A stretch of DNA of 64,000 nucleotides, taken from NCBI GenBank assembly GCA_032719365.1, contig CM064875.1, forward strand, positions 20,745,674-20,809,673, read 5' to 3'. The translations under genes were made by a program, and so were the position numbers. This document shows positions 33,806 through 47,800 of this stretch, piece by piece; the first letter of the stretch is position 1; each line of letters starts with the position of its first letter. The notes below the pieces were generated by a model that saw only the letters and a list, made by a program, of their open reading frames with translations, made no database searches and was not told the origin of the DNA. The stretch comes from Prinsepia uniflora (taxonomy: Eukaryota; Streptophyta; Magnoliopsida; Rosales; Rosaceae).

Positions 33806-36800
33806 TGACCTTCCAAAGAAGCTGGTGGTCCCCACTCCGCCTTAATTACCTAAATACAATCATGATCAGTACCCTATCTCGGATCATAGATAAACTGCCG
33901 TCACTTACATTTGAATTATGGTTGTATCAAGGGCAAGCATTGCATTTTGGCCTACACGATACATTCCAAAACAGCCACTTAATACTTTGTTTTCCAGCTT
34001 TTCCCCATCGGTACCTAGCAATCTGGGTCAAAAAATTCAGACACAAGTGCATGTGCAGTTGGAACACGCTAATAGAGCATGCTAGTAAGGCCTAAGACAC
34101 AAATTTAATTACCACTTTCTTTCCTGCAGTATATAGTGTTTTTTTATTCTAGCCAATTAAGTGTTTTAACAAAACATTACGTATCTTGTCAAACATTAAG
34201 TGCCTAAGTTTTGGTTGGGACGATTGGGACCCCATATAACTCTCATGGCGGTCCACCACTCGAATACCCAGAAAATGTGACATAGGATGGATCATGATTG
34301 GATCAGTCTTTGGGCTAAAACATGTTGCAGATTTAACTAAGTTGATTTGTCGACTTGATGCCTCTCATAGTACAAAATATGTTCGGTAGATTCCTGCAGT
34401 ATGCCAAATGAGCATTACAAAGCAAGTTCTCATCAGTAAAAATAAATAAGAGATGTTTGGAGCCCTATAAGCAACCGATATTCTATGAATAAGACCTCGA
34501 TGCTGTGCTTGAATGAGTAATACAAAAAAAAAAAAAGCCTTCATCATAGATGAGGACGGTGGGAGCGGATCCCTATGCCTTAAACCTCGAGTTGGTACAA
34601 TGTGACCAGTGGGATGCCCTCTAATTTGAACTGAATAGACCACCATACTCACACAATCCATAATAATGACAACCAATTTTTCTGGCGTACCTTCTATAAA
34701 ACCCCACTCCATTCAATCTATGCTTTGGACATATCCAACTTCAAGACATTTTATTAAGACTGCTATTTTCATGCCTTTGATTTGTATGAACACTTTCAAA
34801 AGTGGCGATGATGTTATCTGTGATTAATCGAGAAGGCAAAAAAGCACTCTGGAACTCAGAGGTTACCTATGTCATGGCTAGTTTCATTCTGTTCACAGTA
34901 GCCTTTGAGATTATTTTGTATAGCACTCGACATAGGGTGATGTGACAAAATTTAGACGCCCATTTTGGATGACCAAACCAAGGAATAAGCGAAACTAGAG
35001 TATGGTTAATGTCCCTAACACTCACCCTAATATTCAAGACTAATAAAAAATAACCCACATCATCCTCCACATAGTACCCAAGTATTTTTTTTTTTTTTAT
35101 ATAGAAAAGGGCAGGCACATCGATACCAGTGGCTTTGGTAGGATACATCTGAAATCAGGCATGTGCAAATGCCCAACCGAGTGAAAGGTTTATCCATCTG
35201 CACTAGCTGCACATCACCAAGCTTGTTTGTGATTGCCCCAGAAAGCTCCAAAATAGTGCCACCCAATTGGAAATAGTCACTAAATATCTGACCAATGTCC
35301 TTTTGTTGTTGTCTGCCAACGTTGTTCTTGATAAAAAAAAACTTCATCAATTGTATTTCTTCGTCATAGTTCTGGAAGTAACGAGTGTTCTAGTCACCTG
35401 TTGTAACCAAGTAACCGGAGATCGTTGCCTCCACAATACCTCTTCCTTCGCCCTATGCCTATCAAGTTCAGCATCCGTCTGCTGATATAAGTTTGCTTCA
35501 TGCATAGAAAGGTTGCGGTCAAAATTGGCATCTAACCAAGCCTACAGTGCTTGGATTTTCCTTACAAGATGGCCATATGTATCCATATTCCAGTTTTATA
35601 GCTATATCTGATAGTGAGAAATTTTATCAAGCATTATCCCTCGAGTCATCCACCAAGCAGATTCTATAAGCTTCGTGCATCCTTCACTTTTTGTCCAAAG
35701 CTCTTCAAAGAAGAACCTACGCCCCATTCTCCTCTACTGTGGGCTTTGATGGAGACAAATTAATATGGGCAAATGATATGAGGCCAAAGAATTTAAATGA
35801 AGGGTAAAATTGGGAATAAGTCAAGGAAAGCACCGTTTCGAGTAGCTCTATTAGGTCTCACATTTACTCGGCCCTCCTCTTCATTGAATTGACCAAGTAA
35901 ATTTTTTACCCATATAATCGACTATCATTAATCCACAATCCTTAAGAGCATCTGTGTAACTTTGAATTTGGCAAGCCGATCTTCCTTTTCATCCTGAGCA
36001 CTCATGGTCACTCATCACAATTTCATTAAAATCTCCGCCTACCATCCATGGGCGATCATCGACAGCCTTTAACCTTCTGAGAAGATCCCAAGAGAAATGT
36101 CTATATTGAATCTCAGGGTTTCATAAAACCTCATGAAACGAAAAGTGTAGTTATGAATCCCTCTAATTATTGCATCAATGTGGCCTACTGAATATGATCT
36201 AATTCTAATTCCAACTCCTTGCGCATAATAGCGCTAACCCCTCAACTTTACCTTTTCGACTAACACAAAAGCTACCTGAAACACCAAGCTTGAGCTTAAT
36301 TCCATCCATTTGTGTTACAGTTCGCTTTGTTTCCATAATAAAAATAACATCTGGTTTCTTTGCTCGAAAGCAATACCTCAAAGCATGTTGCAGCCATGGG
36401 CATCGCTGCCCACATATGTTCCAACAAAGGATACTCATATCTCTTAACGGGTCCTTGATTTGGATTCTGTCACCGGAGTGGCTGCCAATGCTTTCTAACC
36501 AACTGAGGAACCATGCTTGGAAGAGGTTGATGGTTTTTTGTATCATGTCCCTTGGTTTTGGAAGCTGCGCTTTGGTCGGGGATGCCCATATAGAAACCAC
36601 AGTATCGTCTTTTTTCCCGACTTAATGTTGTAAGCACCTCCTTTAGCCCTGCATTCTCAACCTCAACAAAGCCCATCATAAGTGATCCTAGATCTTCCTC
36701 AACCTCAGTTGGCATATCCTGCGAAGACCCCAGCACTTGAGGCACATCAGCAATAAACCAGCACCTGAGGCATAGTAGCAATAAATAGTGCCTCACCACC

Positions 36801-36830
36801 TTATGTAACCGAGTTCTAGTGCCCATCCAT
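33806..36830 (-). pseudogene. LINE (L1-type) ORF2: endonuclease and reverse transcriptase remnants
   Basis: Minus strand. The endonuclease starts MSILCWNICGQR near 36450 and continues with KKPDVIFIMETK and EGLALLCARSW. Further on come GGDFNEIV and FTWS-like segments, then at 34710-34360 reverse transcriptase pieces: MSKAYDRVEW-like text, GHIVPTRGLRHRDPL and a degraded YADD box region. Beyond that SATCFSP and WNKKTLYTAGKKVVIKF, the thumb region, run to 33806. There are many stops and shifts. It joins with 6851-7857, having been split by the Tat-type element. Confidence 0.8.
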
Positions 36831-37268
36831 CAAATCTAGTCCTTGCATCTATGAATCATCCTTCTGTTTTCTCTTATTTGTTAAAATACTAGTAGCAGGT
36901 TCTTTCCCCCTTCTCTTTCCTCCACCACATCAACTGTGGTGTGATCGAGAAATGCCTCCTCAAATCGTTGCACATGTACCACCCCCTGCAATTCCATTCG
37001 TACTCAATTGTGGATTTAAACCCCTTGACGGAGAGTTTAACACCTAGGCTTCGTTACCTTTGGGATGATATTAAATACATCCTTAAATGTTGTCTTCCAC
37101 TGTACAAAAGCATCCACAATGCTAGTTTTTTGTTTGAATGTATCCACACCCTGCTCCGACATGGTCCAAATGACAACATCGCAAATAGAAGAAAGAGAGG
37201 CGTTCATACTTGACATCATAGTGTTCCACAATTTCATCATGAAAAAAACAAAGTGTACTCACCCGCTT
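36831..37268 (-). other. Probable 5' part of the LINE (ORF1 region), uncertain
   Basis: A broken minus-strand frame lies here, between recognisable LINE DNA and the next LTR. I cannot identify the encoded peptide. By position it would be LINE ORF1 or leader. Confidence 0.35.
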
Positions 37269-37798
37269 TGACAGGACCCCACCTAAATACACTAGAATAG
37301 TACACACGGGCTCTACTCTCGTCTGATAGAAACCTTGTCAGAAAAGGGATAAATAGAAATCCCACTAGTTCATGCCAGCACCTCTCGAGCCTCGATTTTC
37401 GTACAGCGGCCTTGGAGGGTTATAAAACCAAGAAAACGTGTGAGTGGATAAAAAGAAATAGTTTAAAAACATACTTTGAAAACATTCAGCATTTTACTCT
37501 CCATTTTCCAAAAATCAAGCATGTGTATGAGCGATAAAACTTAGTGGAACACAAGATAATCACAACCTCGAAATCAGTGAAACAATCATAAGTATTAAAC
37601 CAGCTAGCAACCATTAACACAAGGTCAACATATCAATCATGCACAACCAACACATCATCACCTATATCAAACATCAAACCACTAAACTACTAGTAGGTAC
37701 ACCACTCAAGAAAGGAGCACTGCTCAACGTCCGAGTGGGGACCCGACTCAGGAAAGGAGCCCAGTTCGACGTCCGAGTCTTGTCAATCTTAGGAAAAG

Positions 37799-38425
37799 TG
37801 TAAGACTCGATCTTGGAAGCAAGAACGGTGAGCAAGACCCGTGAGCTTGAGAAACAAGAACGGTGAGCAAGACCCGTGAGCTTGGAAAGGTAAGATCGGT
37901 GAACGATCCCACATCGCTCGGGGAGGGAAATGTGAAGTACCTTATATGTGTGGGCATGTATCTATCTAACACAAGGCCTTTTGGGAGCTCAGTGGCTTTG
38001 GGGGGGATTGGAACCCCAAAGTTAAGCGAGTTGAGGCTGGTGCAATCCCATGCTGGGTGACCTACTGGGAAGTTGCACGTGAGCTCCCGAAAACAAAACT
38101 GTGAGGACTAGGCCCAAAGCGGACAATATTGTGTTAGATGGGCCGGGTCGTGACAGAATGGTATCAGAGCCGGACCTTGACCGGAAGTGTGCCAGCGAGG
38201 ACGCTGGGCCCCAATGGGGGGTGGATTGTAAGACCCGATCTTGGAAGCAAGAACGGTGAGCAAGACCCGTGAGCTTGAGAAGCAAGAACGGTGAACAAGA
38301 CCCGTGAGCTTGGAAAGGTAAGATCGGTGAACGATCCCACATCGCTCGGGGAGGGAAATGTGAAATACCTTATATGTGTGGGCACGTATCTATTTAACAC
38401 AAGGCCTTTTGGGAGCTCAGTGGCT

Positions 38426-38461
<36 letters not shown>

Positions 38462-38613
38462 GGGATTGGAACCCCGAAGTTAAGCGAGTTGAGGCTGGTG
38501 CAATCCCATGCTGTGTGACCTACTGGGAAGTTGCACGTGAGCTCCCGAAAACAAAACTGTGAGGGTTAGGCCCAAAGCGGACAATATTGTGTTAGATGGG
38601 CTGGGTCGTGACA
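37799..38613 (+). mobile_element. Cassandra TRIM element 1 (5S rRNA-bearing LTRs)
   Basis: Complete element: 5' LTR 37799-38155, primer site TGGTATCAGAGC at 38159-38170, short interior, purine-rich tract before 38227, 3' LTR 38227-38613. The target duplication AAAAG is at 37794-37798 and 38614-38618. Each LTR holds a 5S rRNA-like domain with the pol III A box (AAAGTTAAGCG, 38018-38028) and C box (GGGTGACCTACTGGGAAGT, 38055-38073), the hallmark of Cassandra. It has no coding capacity and depends on other elements. The 3' LTR has a run of 33 G at 38428-38460 where the 5' LTR has 7. Confidence 0.93.
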
Positions 38614-39064
38614 AAAAGAGTCGTGATGTCTGAGACCAACCCACCAATAGGCACAACCACACATACATCATACATCACGACTCATCACGGCAATAACACA
38701 CAATCATTCCATATCCAATGTCACCACATAATTCACATATAGTCAACTCACGCCATCACAGCACTCGTACACAATCAATCACATCCAAACCATCCTCGAA
38801 GCACATGCACAATCTCAATCATCATATCACAAGTGCATTACTAGTAGGCCATCACATATTTATTCAGGATTCGAAGCCCTTTGCTCGACGTCCGAGTGAC
38901 ATCAAACTCGGGATTCGGAACTCGCAACTCGACATCTGAGTCGCCAACACAATACCGGTCTCAGGATTCGAAGCCCCCAGCTCGACGTCAGAGAATAATC
39001 AAACAACAAGCATCATAACATATAATCGATCCAAATCCAAATCACAACCATCACCACAGTTTAT

Positions 39065-41102
39065 TGATATTCTTGGAATATGCATTTAATTAAACACGTA
39101 ATTAAGTATATGCAATTTAAACCTTTTTTGTGTAGATGTAGTATTGGTAAATAAGGAACGTTCTTAACCGGAGAAATTAGGGAACATTAAATAACGGTTA
39201 GTGAAAAAGAATAATAAATAATCAAAGAATAAAAGTAATAAATGAATCAATGAATCAAAAAATCAAAAAATTAAAAAATTAAAAAATTAAAAAAATTAAA
39301 GAATTAAAGAATAAAAAAAGAATAAAATGTGGGGTTTTGAAAAAAGTTGTAGTCGAAACTATATTTTACATAAACTAAGAATTGAAATGCAAATGTATAT
39401 GCTTATGCTAACTAGAATTTGCAAACGATAGATTAGTTTCATAAAGAAAACCGACACTTTTACGTAAGTAAATTCAAATTAACAATCACATTATTTAAAC
39501 TACTCCTACAAAAGACTTTCTTCAAACACAAATTTTACCAACACTCTAACATTTTGCACATACTGAACCAATCACAAAATCTTATCTCAATTACTTCAAT
39601 TACCAAAATACGTTTTTCAATATTATAAATGCAACGACAGCGGTTGCCACTTACAATATAATTAACGTTTAAGTTTTTTATTAAATACGCCGACAACGAT
39701 CAACATTAAATCTCTTCAATTTTATTCTAAGTGCACCGACAGTGGTTCACACTTAGCGTTGAATTGAAGTTTAACCACTAAAACGTACAAAATAACTCAA
39801 ATTCATGAAGTAAAACACATGGAGATTGTATTCATATTTACCAATGTTAGAAAGAAAATACCAACACAAATATTGCATTATAAGTAAAACCGAAATAATC
39901 ACAAGAATTTAAGTAAAGGGAATAAAGTTACACTTTCGGAATCCAAGAACATCTTGTGATTCCTAAGTGGATGGAAACAATGAAATGTTATTCATAAATT
40001 CTCTGACAGTAGAAGGAACCTTACGAAGATGGAGGAATAAACATGAGAATTCAGACTTAAACTCTAGAAATGCCTTGAAAATACTTGGCCTAAGATTTTC
40101 TTAAGGAAGGAATAGAATTGTGTCGAAGTGCTCTCAAAGAAAAGTCTAAGAACAAAGTAAAAAAAATTAAACTATGAAAAAAAAATGTAAAAACAAAATT
40201 TAGAACAAAACTAGGAACAAAATATACAAGAAACTAAAAATGGTCCCAAAATATCTCTCCAAAAATAAAGAAAAATGGACTAAAAGGGGACTAAGAGAGG
40301 GAACTAAAAGAGAGGATCCTAAACAAAGAAATGACCTCCCTAATTATAGAGGAAGTGCCAAAAATTAGAAAAATAAAATACAAATTAATTTATAAAAATA
40401 ATAAAAACTAAAATGAGAAATATGATGATTGTGGCTGATTTTTCAGGGTTGTTGGGTGCAAAAACTGAGCAACAGGAGCAGTTAGAACAACTTTGCTGCA
40501 GGAAATGGGTTGATGCAGGTGCAGGGACGTGTTGGGCTGGTGGAGGGATGTGCTGGCGCAAAGGCAAGTGGGCTGCAGTGCCTGATCCCCTAGCGGAGGA
40601 GTGGGCTGGGTCGTAGGAGGAATGGGCTGAGCAGCGCAGATCGAGCTGGGCTGAGGCAGAAATGATTCGAGATGCGCGCTCCGAAGTGGCGAAGAGGATT
40701 TTGGAGGGCGCGCGTTGAGCTGGTCTCAACGGCTCTTGTTGAGCTAGTGAAAGAATTGGGTTGCGCGGGCTAGGCTTCTAACATGATGTGGATATGGGCT
40801 CCAGCTACTGCTTAGACTGGATTTCTTAGCGAGTTGGGCCAAATTTCTTGGCGAGTTGTGTTGAACTGTGATTAAAAATGGGATGATTTAGTTGCCTCCC
40901 CTGTTTCGTCCATAAATTGTTCATTATAATTCTTATTAGGACGATTGTTTTGCCAAAATGCTCAGAATTTCAACTTTTATTTATTTCTAAAAATTTCCCA
41001 TAAAATATATTAATTTCTCCACTTGTTTGGTATTTTAACATTAAAATACAATTATAAAGAGTATAAAATAGTACAAAATAAAGCTTAATTCAAGGTCTAA
41101 AT
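39065..41102 (-). repeat. 3' LTR of Athila-like element 2
   Basis: Pairs with 50618-52752. Differs by many substitutions, an A-rich AATTAAAAAATT slippage zone at 39257-39320, and by lacking the plastid rDNA insert. The ORF at 40385-40729 is chance. Confidence 0.8.
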
Positions 41103-41718
41103 ACCCTCACACTTAAACTTAGTGAGTCCCTAGCAAATACCAAAATTAAACTAAGAAATTTAAACAACTAAGCCTTTAACTATTTGTCTCAATATTTCAT
41201 TATTATGATCATGACATTAACGATTTACACTAAAAGAATTTGAGCATAAAGAATTCAAGAGTTAATAAATGGTAATAAAATGTTTCAACAAGTAAGACAA
41301 TGAGTCAACTTTGGTGAAATGGATCTCAACATGAATAAAACAAGTATGAATCAACTCACAAGGATATGCACTCATAAAACACTCAATTTGTAAGGGTTTG
41401 CATTTGCACTCAAGGTATGTGAGAAAATATGCTCACATAATAGAAATAAAGTACTTTTGCAAAATTTCAAACAAACACCTCAAGGTAAAACAAAACATAC
41501 TTGCACAAATGAATCAAAACCATAAGCTTACTCAAGTGATTGACTCAACTATTCAAAATTTACCATCTTAAGGATCATAAGGTCTATACGAATGTTGTAA
41601 TGGGGCTAAGTTTAGACGGAAGGCATATATAGGATAAGTGGTGCTCAAATTCGTTCAGAGACTCAATATACTCCCAAAAAGTAACATATATTCCCATCCT
41701 TAGTGCAATGACGTCAAG
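41103..41718 (-). other. Interior of Athila-like element 2, 3' part
   Basis: Non-coding. The minus-strand text AAGTTTAAGTGTGAGGG just before the LTR fits the polypurine tract. Confidence 0.5.
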
Positions 41719-43343
41719 TGACAGGACCCCACCCTACTACACAAGAATTGCTCACTTGGGCCCTGCTCCCGTCTGACAGAAATGTTGTCAGACAAAGGGT
41801 AAATGCACAACTCGTTAATTTATGCCTCCTCCTCTCGAGCCTCGAATTCCACGCAACGGTCCTGGAGGGTCACAAAAACCAAGAAAATGTGTGAGTGGAC
41901 CAAAAAAAATAGTTTAAAACATGATTTGAAAGCATCCATATTTACCCTCCATTTTCCAAAACTATGCATGCATACACGAATCCTTTCACTTCGATTAAAC
42001 CAAAACACAGTTTATAATCCTCGAAATACGTGAAAAGAATTTGAAAGTCAATAGAAATATCAAATCGTATAGGACCTCGGTAAACCAATATAACCATCCC
42101 AAAAGATCACAACCATCAACAAAAGGTTAGCATATCAATCATTAAACAAATACACTACTGGTAGGTACACCACCCAAGAAAGAAGCCCAGCTCGACGTCC
42201 AAGTGAGGACCCGACTCAGGAAAGAAGCCCAACTCGACGTCCGAGTAGTATCAGTCTCAGGAAATGAGCCCTGCTCGACATTCGAAACTCAACTACCAAT
42301 AGGCATAATCACAACATACAACATACAACACAAATCATCACATTAAATCCACACAATCAATCCATATCCAACATCATCACAAAACGCACATGTAGACAAT
42401 CTAACGTCAACACAGTACTCATACACAAAGTGACCACACTCAAACCATCCTCAAGCATAAGCTCAAGCACCACATCACAGTCGACAGTCACAGTCACAAA
42501 CACACATAATACCCGTCTCAGGATTCGTAGCCCCAAGCTCGACATCTGAGACGAATCAATCAACAGTCATCACATCATCAAGACCAATAACACATACTCA
42601 TATCACGTTTCAAACCACACAATCAAATCACAATCAGAAGTTCGGCATAAACCCAAAACCACATCAACCTCTTTCTTGTAAAACGATTTCAATTTTCATA
42701 AAAATCGTCCAGAAACTATATAAAAAATCATATATATTCCAAAACATGTTATTTCATGTCCTAGTCCAAATTCAACTCAAAATCACGGTCGAAACAGTGT
42801 TCAATACATATTTTACCAATCCTCATAAAACGCGCATTAAAATAAGAATAAAATATTCATAAAATAACCGAAAATCCATATAAAATCTCAATCACTTCAA
42901 TATCATCAAAAGCACAAAGAAACACATTTAAATCATGTAAGTATGCATGCATAACAGTTTAAGGAAAGAAAGTCCACTCACACACCTCTGAATCATCGAA
43001 TTCACCTTACACGTTTTTCTGTAATTTTCAGGAATCATAGAACTTGTCAAAAATCACATTGTAGGGTCACAAACCATCCCAAAAACCATAATTTTTTTGT
43101 CTTTTAGTAGACTTTGTAGAACCTATCAAAACTTTGTAGAACTTGACACTTGGCAGCTTACAATTGGTACATAATGCAAATTGCCAAAAACCATCCCGGT
43201 CAAAAAGTCAACATTTTGACCCTAACAAAAAGGTCAATCCCTTTGGCTTTGACCAAAAAGTCAAATTTTGACTTTCAGGGGTAAAATGGTCAATTTCACT
43301 TTCTTTTCCGATTTTAACATCGTTGAACATCCGAGTCGTTACA
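41719..43343 (-). mobile_element. Solo LTR 4 (Tekay-type), 1.63 kb
   Basis: TGACAGGACCC to GAGTCGTTACA with a perfect target duplication TCAAG (41714-41718, 43344-43348). Hairpin GTCTGACA (41771-41778) and TGTCAGAC (41786-41793). Inverted pair GTGAGTGGAC (41891-41900) and GTCCACTCAC (42972-42981). CTCGACGTCCGAG-type repeats at about 42187-42282 and 42530-42553. Confidence 0.9.
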
Positions 43344-44881
43344 TCAAGAATCCATCCCTTCGAACATAGGCCAAATTTCATCATGTTGTGCCTCGTAATA
43401 ATATTTTATGTCAAATTTACAAATATAAAGGATTTAACTCAGACTTTACATAATCAAACCTCATTACCTTGAGAGAGACTCAAAAACATTGTTTTTCATC
43501 ATTTGTTTTGTTCTTTTTTTCCTTTTTTTTTATATCAAGGTACCTGTGCTAATATTACAACAATGTTTGAGCAAGTAAATCCATAGAATACATATACAAG
43601 TCTTAAAAAAATCATCAATTTCTCTTCACACCATCTTCATGTCTTCAACCGGGTCCTTGGAACAAGGGTGAAAGATGTCTATACTAAGCTCAAGTGTTTA
43701 GATAATCATGGTGATGAAAGAAAGGATTGATGTGGGCTCAAAGGAGTTAAAACTAAGGGGGTCGCAACTTGTAAACACAAAATAAGGAAAATGGATATTT
43801 GGATATGTGGTGTTAACCGTAATGCCTTAATCATGTCCAAAATAAGATAGTTTATTGACTTAAAAGCTTTGAAAATCACATAGGATAAGTTCTAGTACTC
43901 TAAAGCTCATTAAAAGCTATGGGAAGCAGTTCTGAGGTATATGTATATCAATTTAAACAAAGAACTTAAGAATCACTCATAAAAAATGTATATAAAGTTC
44001 TAAAGCTTACATGAGGTTTAAATGATTCATACATATCTTAATATGCTCATTTATGTACCAGTTTAACATGCATTATCTACAACTCATAAACACTTAATCA
44101 CAAAATATTAACAAACGAATTCAAGTAGTAGTGATCATCATTTAGCCATTTTTTTTGCACAATTAAAATTGTTAACCATTCCCCCCCACAATTAAATTCT
44201 ACATTGTCCTCAATGTAAGAAAGTAGAAAGTAATTGAACATAGAATCAAACTAAGGAAGAGGATTTACGAAAATAAAGCAAAAAAAACATTAAATAACCA
44301 AAGTAAAAGAGAGTGAAGGGTTGAAAGAAAGAAATAGCGTTGATGACTCCTTCACAACTTAGGAACACATTGGGTTGCCTCCCAACAAGCGCTTGAAGTT
44401 TAATGTCCATCTAGCTTAGATCAAGATGCAAGTTAGTTAGTCAGAGATGTACGTTTGTGAAGGATGCAAGTTTTAGTTAAGAATGCAAGTTTTGTTAATG
44501 ATGCAAGTTAAAGATGAAGATGCAAATTAAAGATGCCAAGACAAGTAATGTAAGAGAAGTTATAAACGAATGTAATATGATACATTCAAAGTATAGATGG
44601 AGACTTCTATGTCTGTGCGCCCCAAGTAAATATCTTAGATTTATTCAACTGTTTGGGTAAGTTCAAAGGTGACCAGGTTAGAAAGAATAAAGATAAGAGA
44701 CAGGGAAAATTTCAAGACATCCCAAGGCTTACACCCCATTGAGGTCCCTTTCTTAGACCCAAAATCTGTTACGAGTATCGTCACTTGTCCTAGACATCAC
44801 CCTTAAAAATTTCCTACTCTAGTCAATCTAAGATAACTCAAGTGTTAACAATCATCGCCCTCAACCTCATGGCTTCTTAGC
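43344..44881 (-). other. Interior of Athila-like element 2, middle part
   Basis: Non-coding AT-rich DNA with the two Athila landmarks given for the element (about 44202-44215 and 44372-44393). No gene seen. Confidence 0.5.
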
Positions 44882-47800
44882 TGTAACGACCCATCTCGGA
44901 TCTACAAGATTAATTAAGGATTAATTGGAGATTAATCAAGGATTATCGGACGATTGAGGTGAAATGACAATTTTACCCCTAGAAGAATAAAAAGTTGACT
45001 TTTGACTTGAGAGGTCAACTGCATGTTAACTAAGATCCATTACGTAGATCGTGGTAATACGAGTCCGTAGACAGGTGGCATGTCAAAATCGAACATCGTA
45101 CAAGAAAGTTGCGGGTTTAGAACCGTTTCTGAACTATTCACGATTACAGGAAAACTGAGACAGTTGACATTTGGAAATTTAATGTGGGACTCAAAATATC
45201 TTGTGAGGACCAATAGATGAGTGACAAGTGTCACTCATCTATTGATCCCCACCTACATTCATGCACCCATTCTCACTTGTCATTTTCATCTTCTTCATTC
45301 ATCCTATCCGAAAACCCAAATCCATTCTCTTCCTTATTTCCATTTCGGTTTGAGGACACAGAGAGACTGAGAGGATGAGTGAGAGGCTGAGATGATGGTG
45401 GTGTGAGGATAAGCCGTCGTGAGGTGGCCGAAAAACCTAGAGAAAGGTAAACCCGAAACCTATTTAAAGTTTGAATTTTCGAAATTGGGTTTTAGACATT
45501 TGGGGTGCGTTCTAATGCCATGGTTGGGTTTATTGAGCTCTTACGAGCCTGTAGGGACAAACATGAGAGGTTGAGGACGTCTAGAGGTTTGACCTTGAGT
45601 AGGTAATTTCAGTTCTTATTTTCGTGTTTTGAGGTCAGGGATCTCTCCCTGGGAGGAAGACGATCACGTTGGAAAATGAATGGAGGAAAACGGTGGAGAA
45701 ATGAGGGAGTTCTGACCGGGTCGAGGTCGTAGGTCTAATCAACCCGTTACCATCAAATGGGTCGACCCGCCTGAGGTTGAAGATGATCTGTTTCAGGCCA
45801 CGTGGCCAATCAGAGCGTGACACGTGGCCAAGGCCACGTCAAACTTGTCAGACCACGTGGACTTGTGAGAGGGTGCCACGTGGGAGGGTGTTAGGATCTG
45901 TCAAGTTACGTGGCAGGTCCACGTCAGCGATGTTAGACCACATGGACCAGTGGGGTGGTGCCATGTGGGAGTGTGTGAGAGAGATGTCAGACTTGTCAGA
46001 GACACGTGGCACCCATTAGGGTGTGCCACGTGGTAGGTTGTTAGAGCTGACAGGTGTCAAAGTTGTCAAGTTGACGTTAGTAGAAGACGTCAGCATTTAT
46101 CGACGTTGACCGTCGTGGACCGTACTTTAACCGGTGCGTAAGGGCGCGAGTGCACGAATTTTGAGGTGAAATTAATCTTGTTCGAAAGTTTTCGATAATC
46201 TGTATCCAATGGTGATGGTTTCAGGTAGATCGGAGGTCGTTTGATAGGTTGTTTGGAGGTTTTGAGCCTCGGAGAACGTGTTCATGACACGTTTACTATT
46301 CCGGGAGTTTTGAGGGTTTATGGTTTAGACTTGTATACATGATTAGTGACCCTTGGGTATGATTTGGATAGGTCCGGACGTCCTGGAGAGTTTTTATTAG
46401 CCTCGGAGTGGCTTACGACGTAGATTGAGAGTGTGGAGCATGGACGGTCTGTGAGTGGACACTTGCTTTATAAATATGATGCATGCATAAATATTTTATA
46501 TGTTTTATGAATATGATTTGAGTTTGATTATTTATCATTTTCGTGGAAAATGTGATATTGCACGTATTTCGTGGTTTTTTATATGATACTTGGGCTTAGG
46601 CTGAGTTTCCTACATACATGTGACTTATATAATTTGATTGATTTCACGGAGATGCGTGAAATTGACATTTCGGGCTTGATTCCCCGTTGGATATTGACTT
46701 TGACTTGGATTATAGTCAAAGGTGATTTGAAAAAGGGATTTGAATTGAGAAATGGTTTTCATATTTGGAAAGAATATTTGGGCATATGTCCCAGTTGATT
46801 TATGGTTTAACTTAGAATATAGTCAAATGTGAGGAAATGATATATTGAGTTGTGACCCTATTTCAGATTTATGATATGTTATATAAGATATAAGATATGA
46901 GATATCAGGCTTGTGACCCTATTGTGGATTTACGAGTTTGGAATTGATAGCATTCGAGGAATCTTGGATTTGGGAAATGTTTTGAACACTGTTTTTATGA
47001 TGGTTTTGTGGAAACTGATTTAATGAACTATATTTCGAGTGTGGGTCCTATTGAGATATTTTGAGATGATTTGTGAAATGTTTTCTACACTACCATCCTC
47101 TATGATGTGATTGGTCTCGTCAGACGTCATAGATCCTGGCGTGGTAGCCTCCAGACGTCGTGGAGAGGTCACGATGACACTGTCTGCAGGAGTGTCAGGG
47201 ATGGACATTTTGCAGACGTCGAGCTAGAGGTTTCGAGCTTGAGTTAGAACACCTAGACGTCAAGCCACGGGCTTCGAGCTTGGTGTATATTCAAATGTGT
47301 AATCCCGAGTCGCACGCGTAGCATTGATATCGTGACTAGTGAGATGATTTGGATATTGGATAAGAGGATTGGTTGATTAAGTTTTCATGAGACTTCGAAT
47401 GTGAGTATATGCTTCGGGCAGAGGCCCTATTGAAATGATTTATGAGATTGTTTTGGGCTGAGACCCTACGTGATTTGGTTTTGGGCTGTGACACCATGTG
47501 GTTTTGATTTGGGCTGAGGCCCTATGAGATTTGGATTTGGGCTGAGATCCTACTGAGGAAATGGCTTTGATTGATAAATGTTTTCACTGTGTATTGATTT
47601 GAAAGCCATGTGATTTACTTCAAAGAAAGTATTTAAGATACTGTTTTCTGATGCATTCATACTTTTAAGTGAAGGGTATAAATGTCTTTTTATTAAATGG
47701 TTTTATAAACTGTTTATTTTTGTCCACTCACAGCTTTTATGTTTTTGATAACCTTCAGGTTGATCACGGATGCGGGTTGTAGCAGAGACCGAGACATCAC

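Noticed and set aside
36205..36600. Host endonuclease/exonuclease gene
   Set aside because: It is the endonuclease domain of a decayed LINE, continuous with reverse transcriptase remnants.
38000..38090. 5S rRNA gene
   Set aside because: Only part of 5S rRNA, in both LTRs of a Cassandra element with primer site and target duplication; not an rRNA gene.
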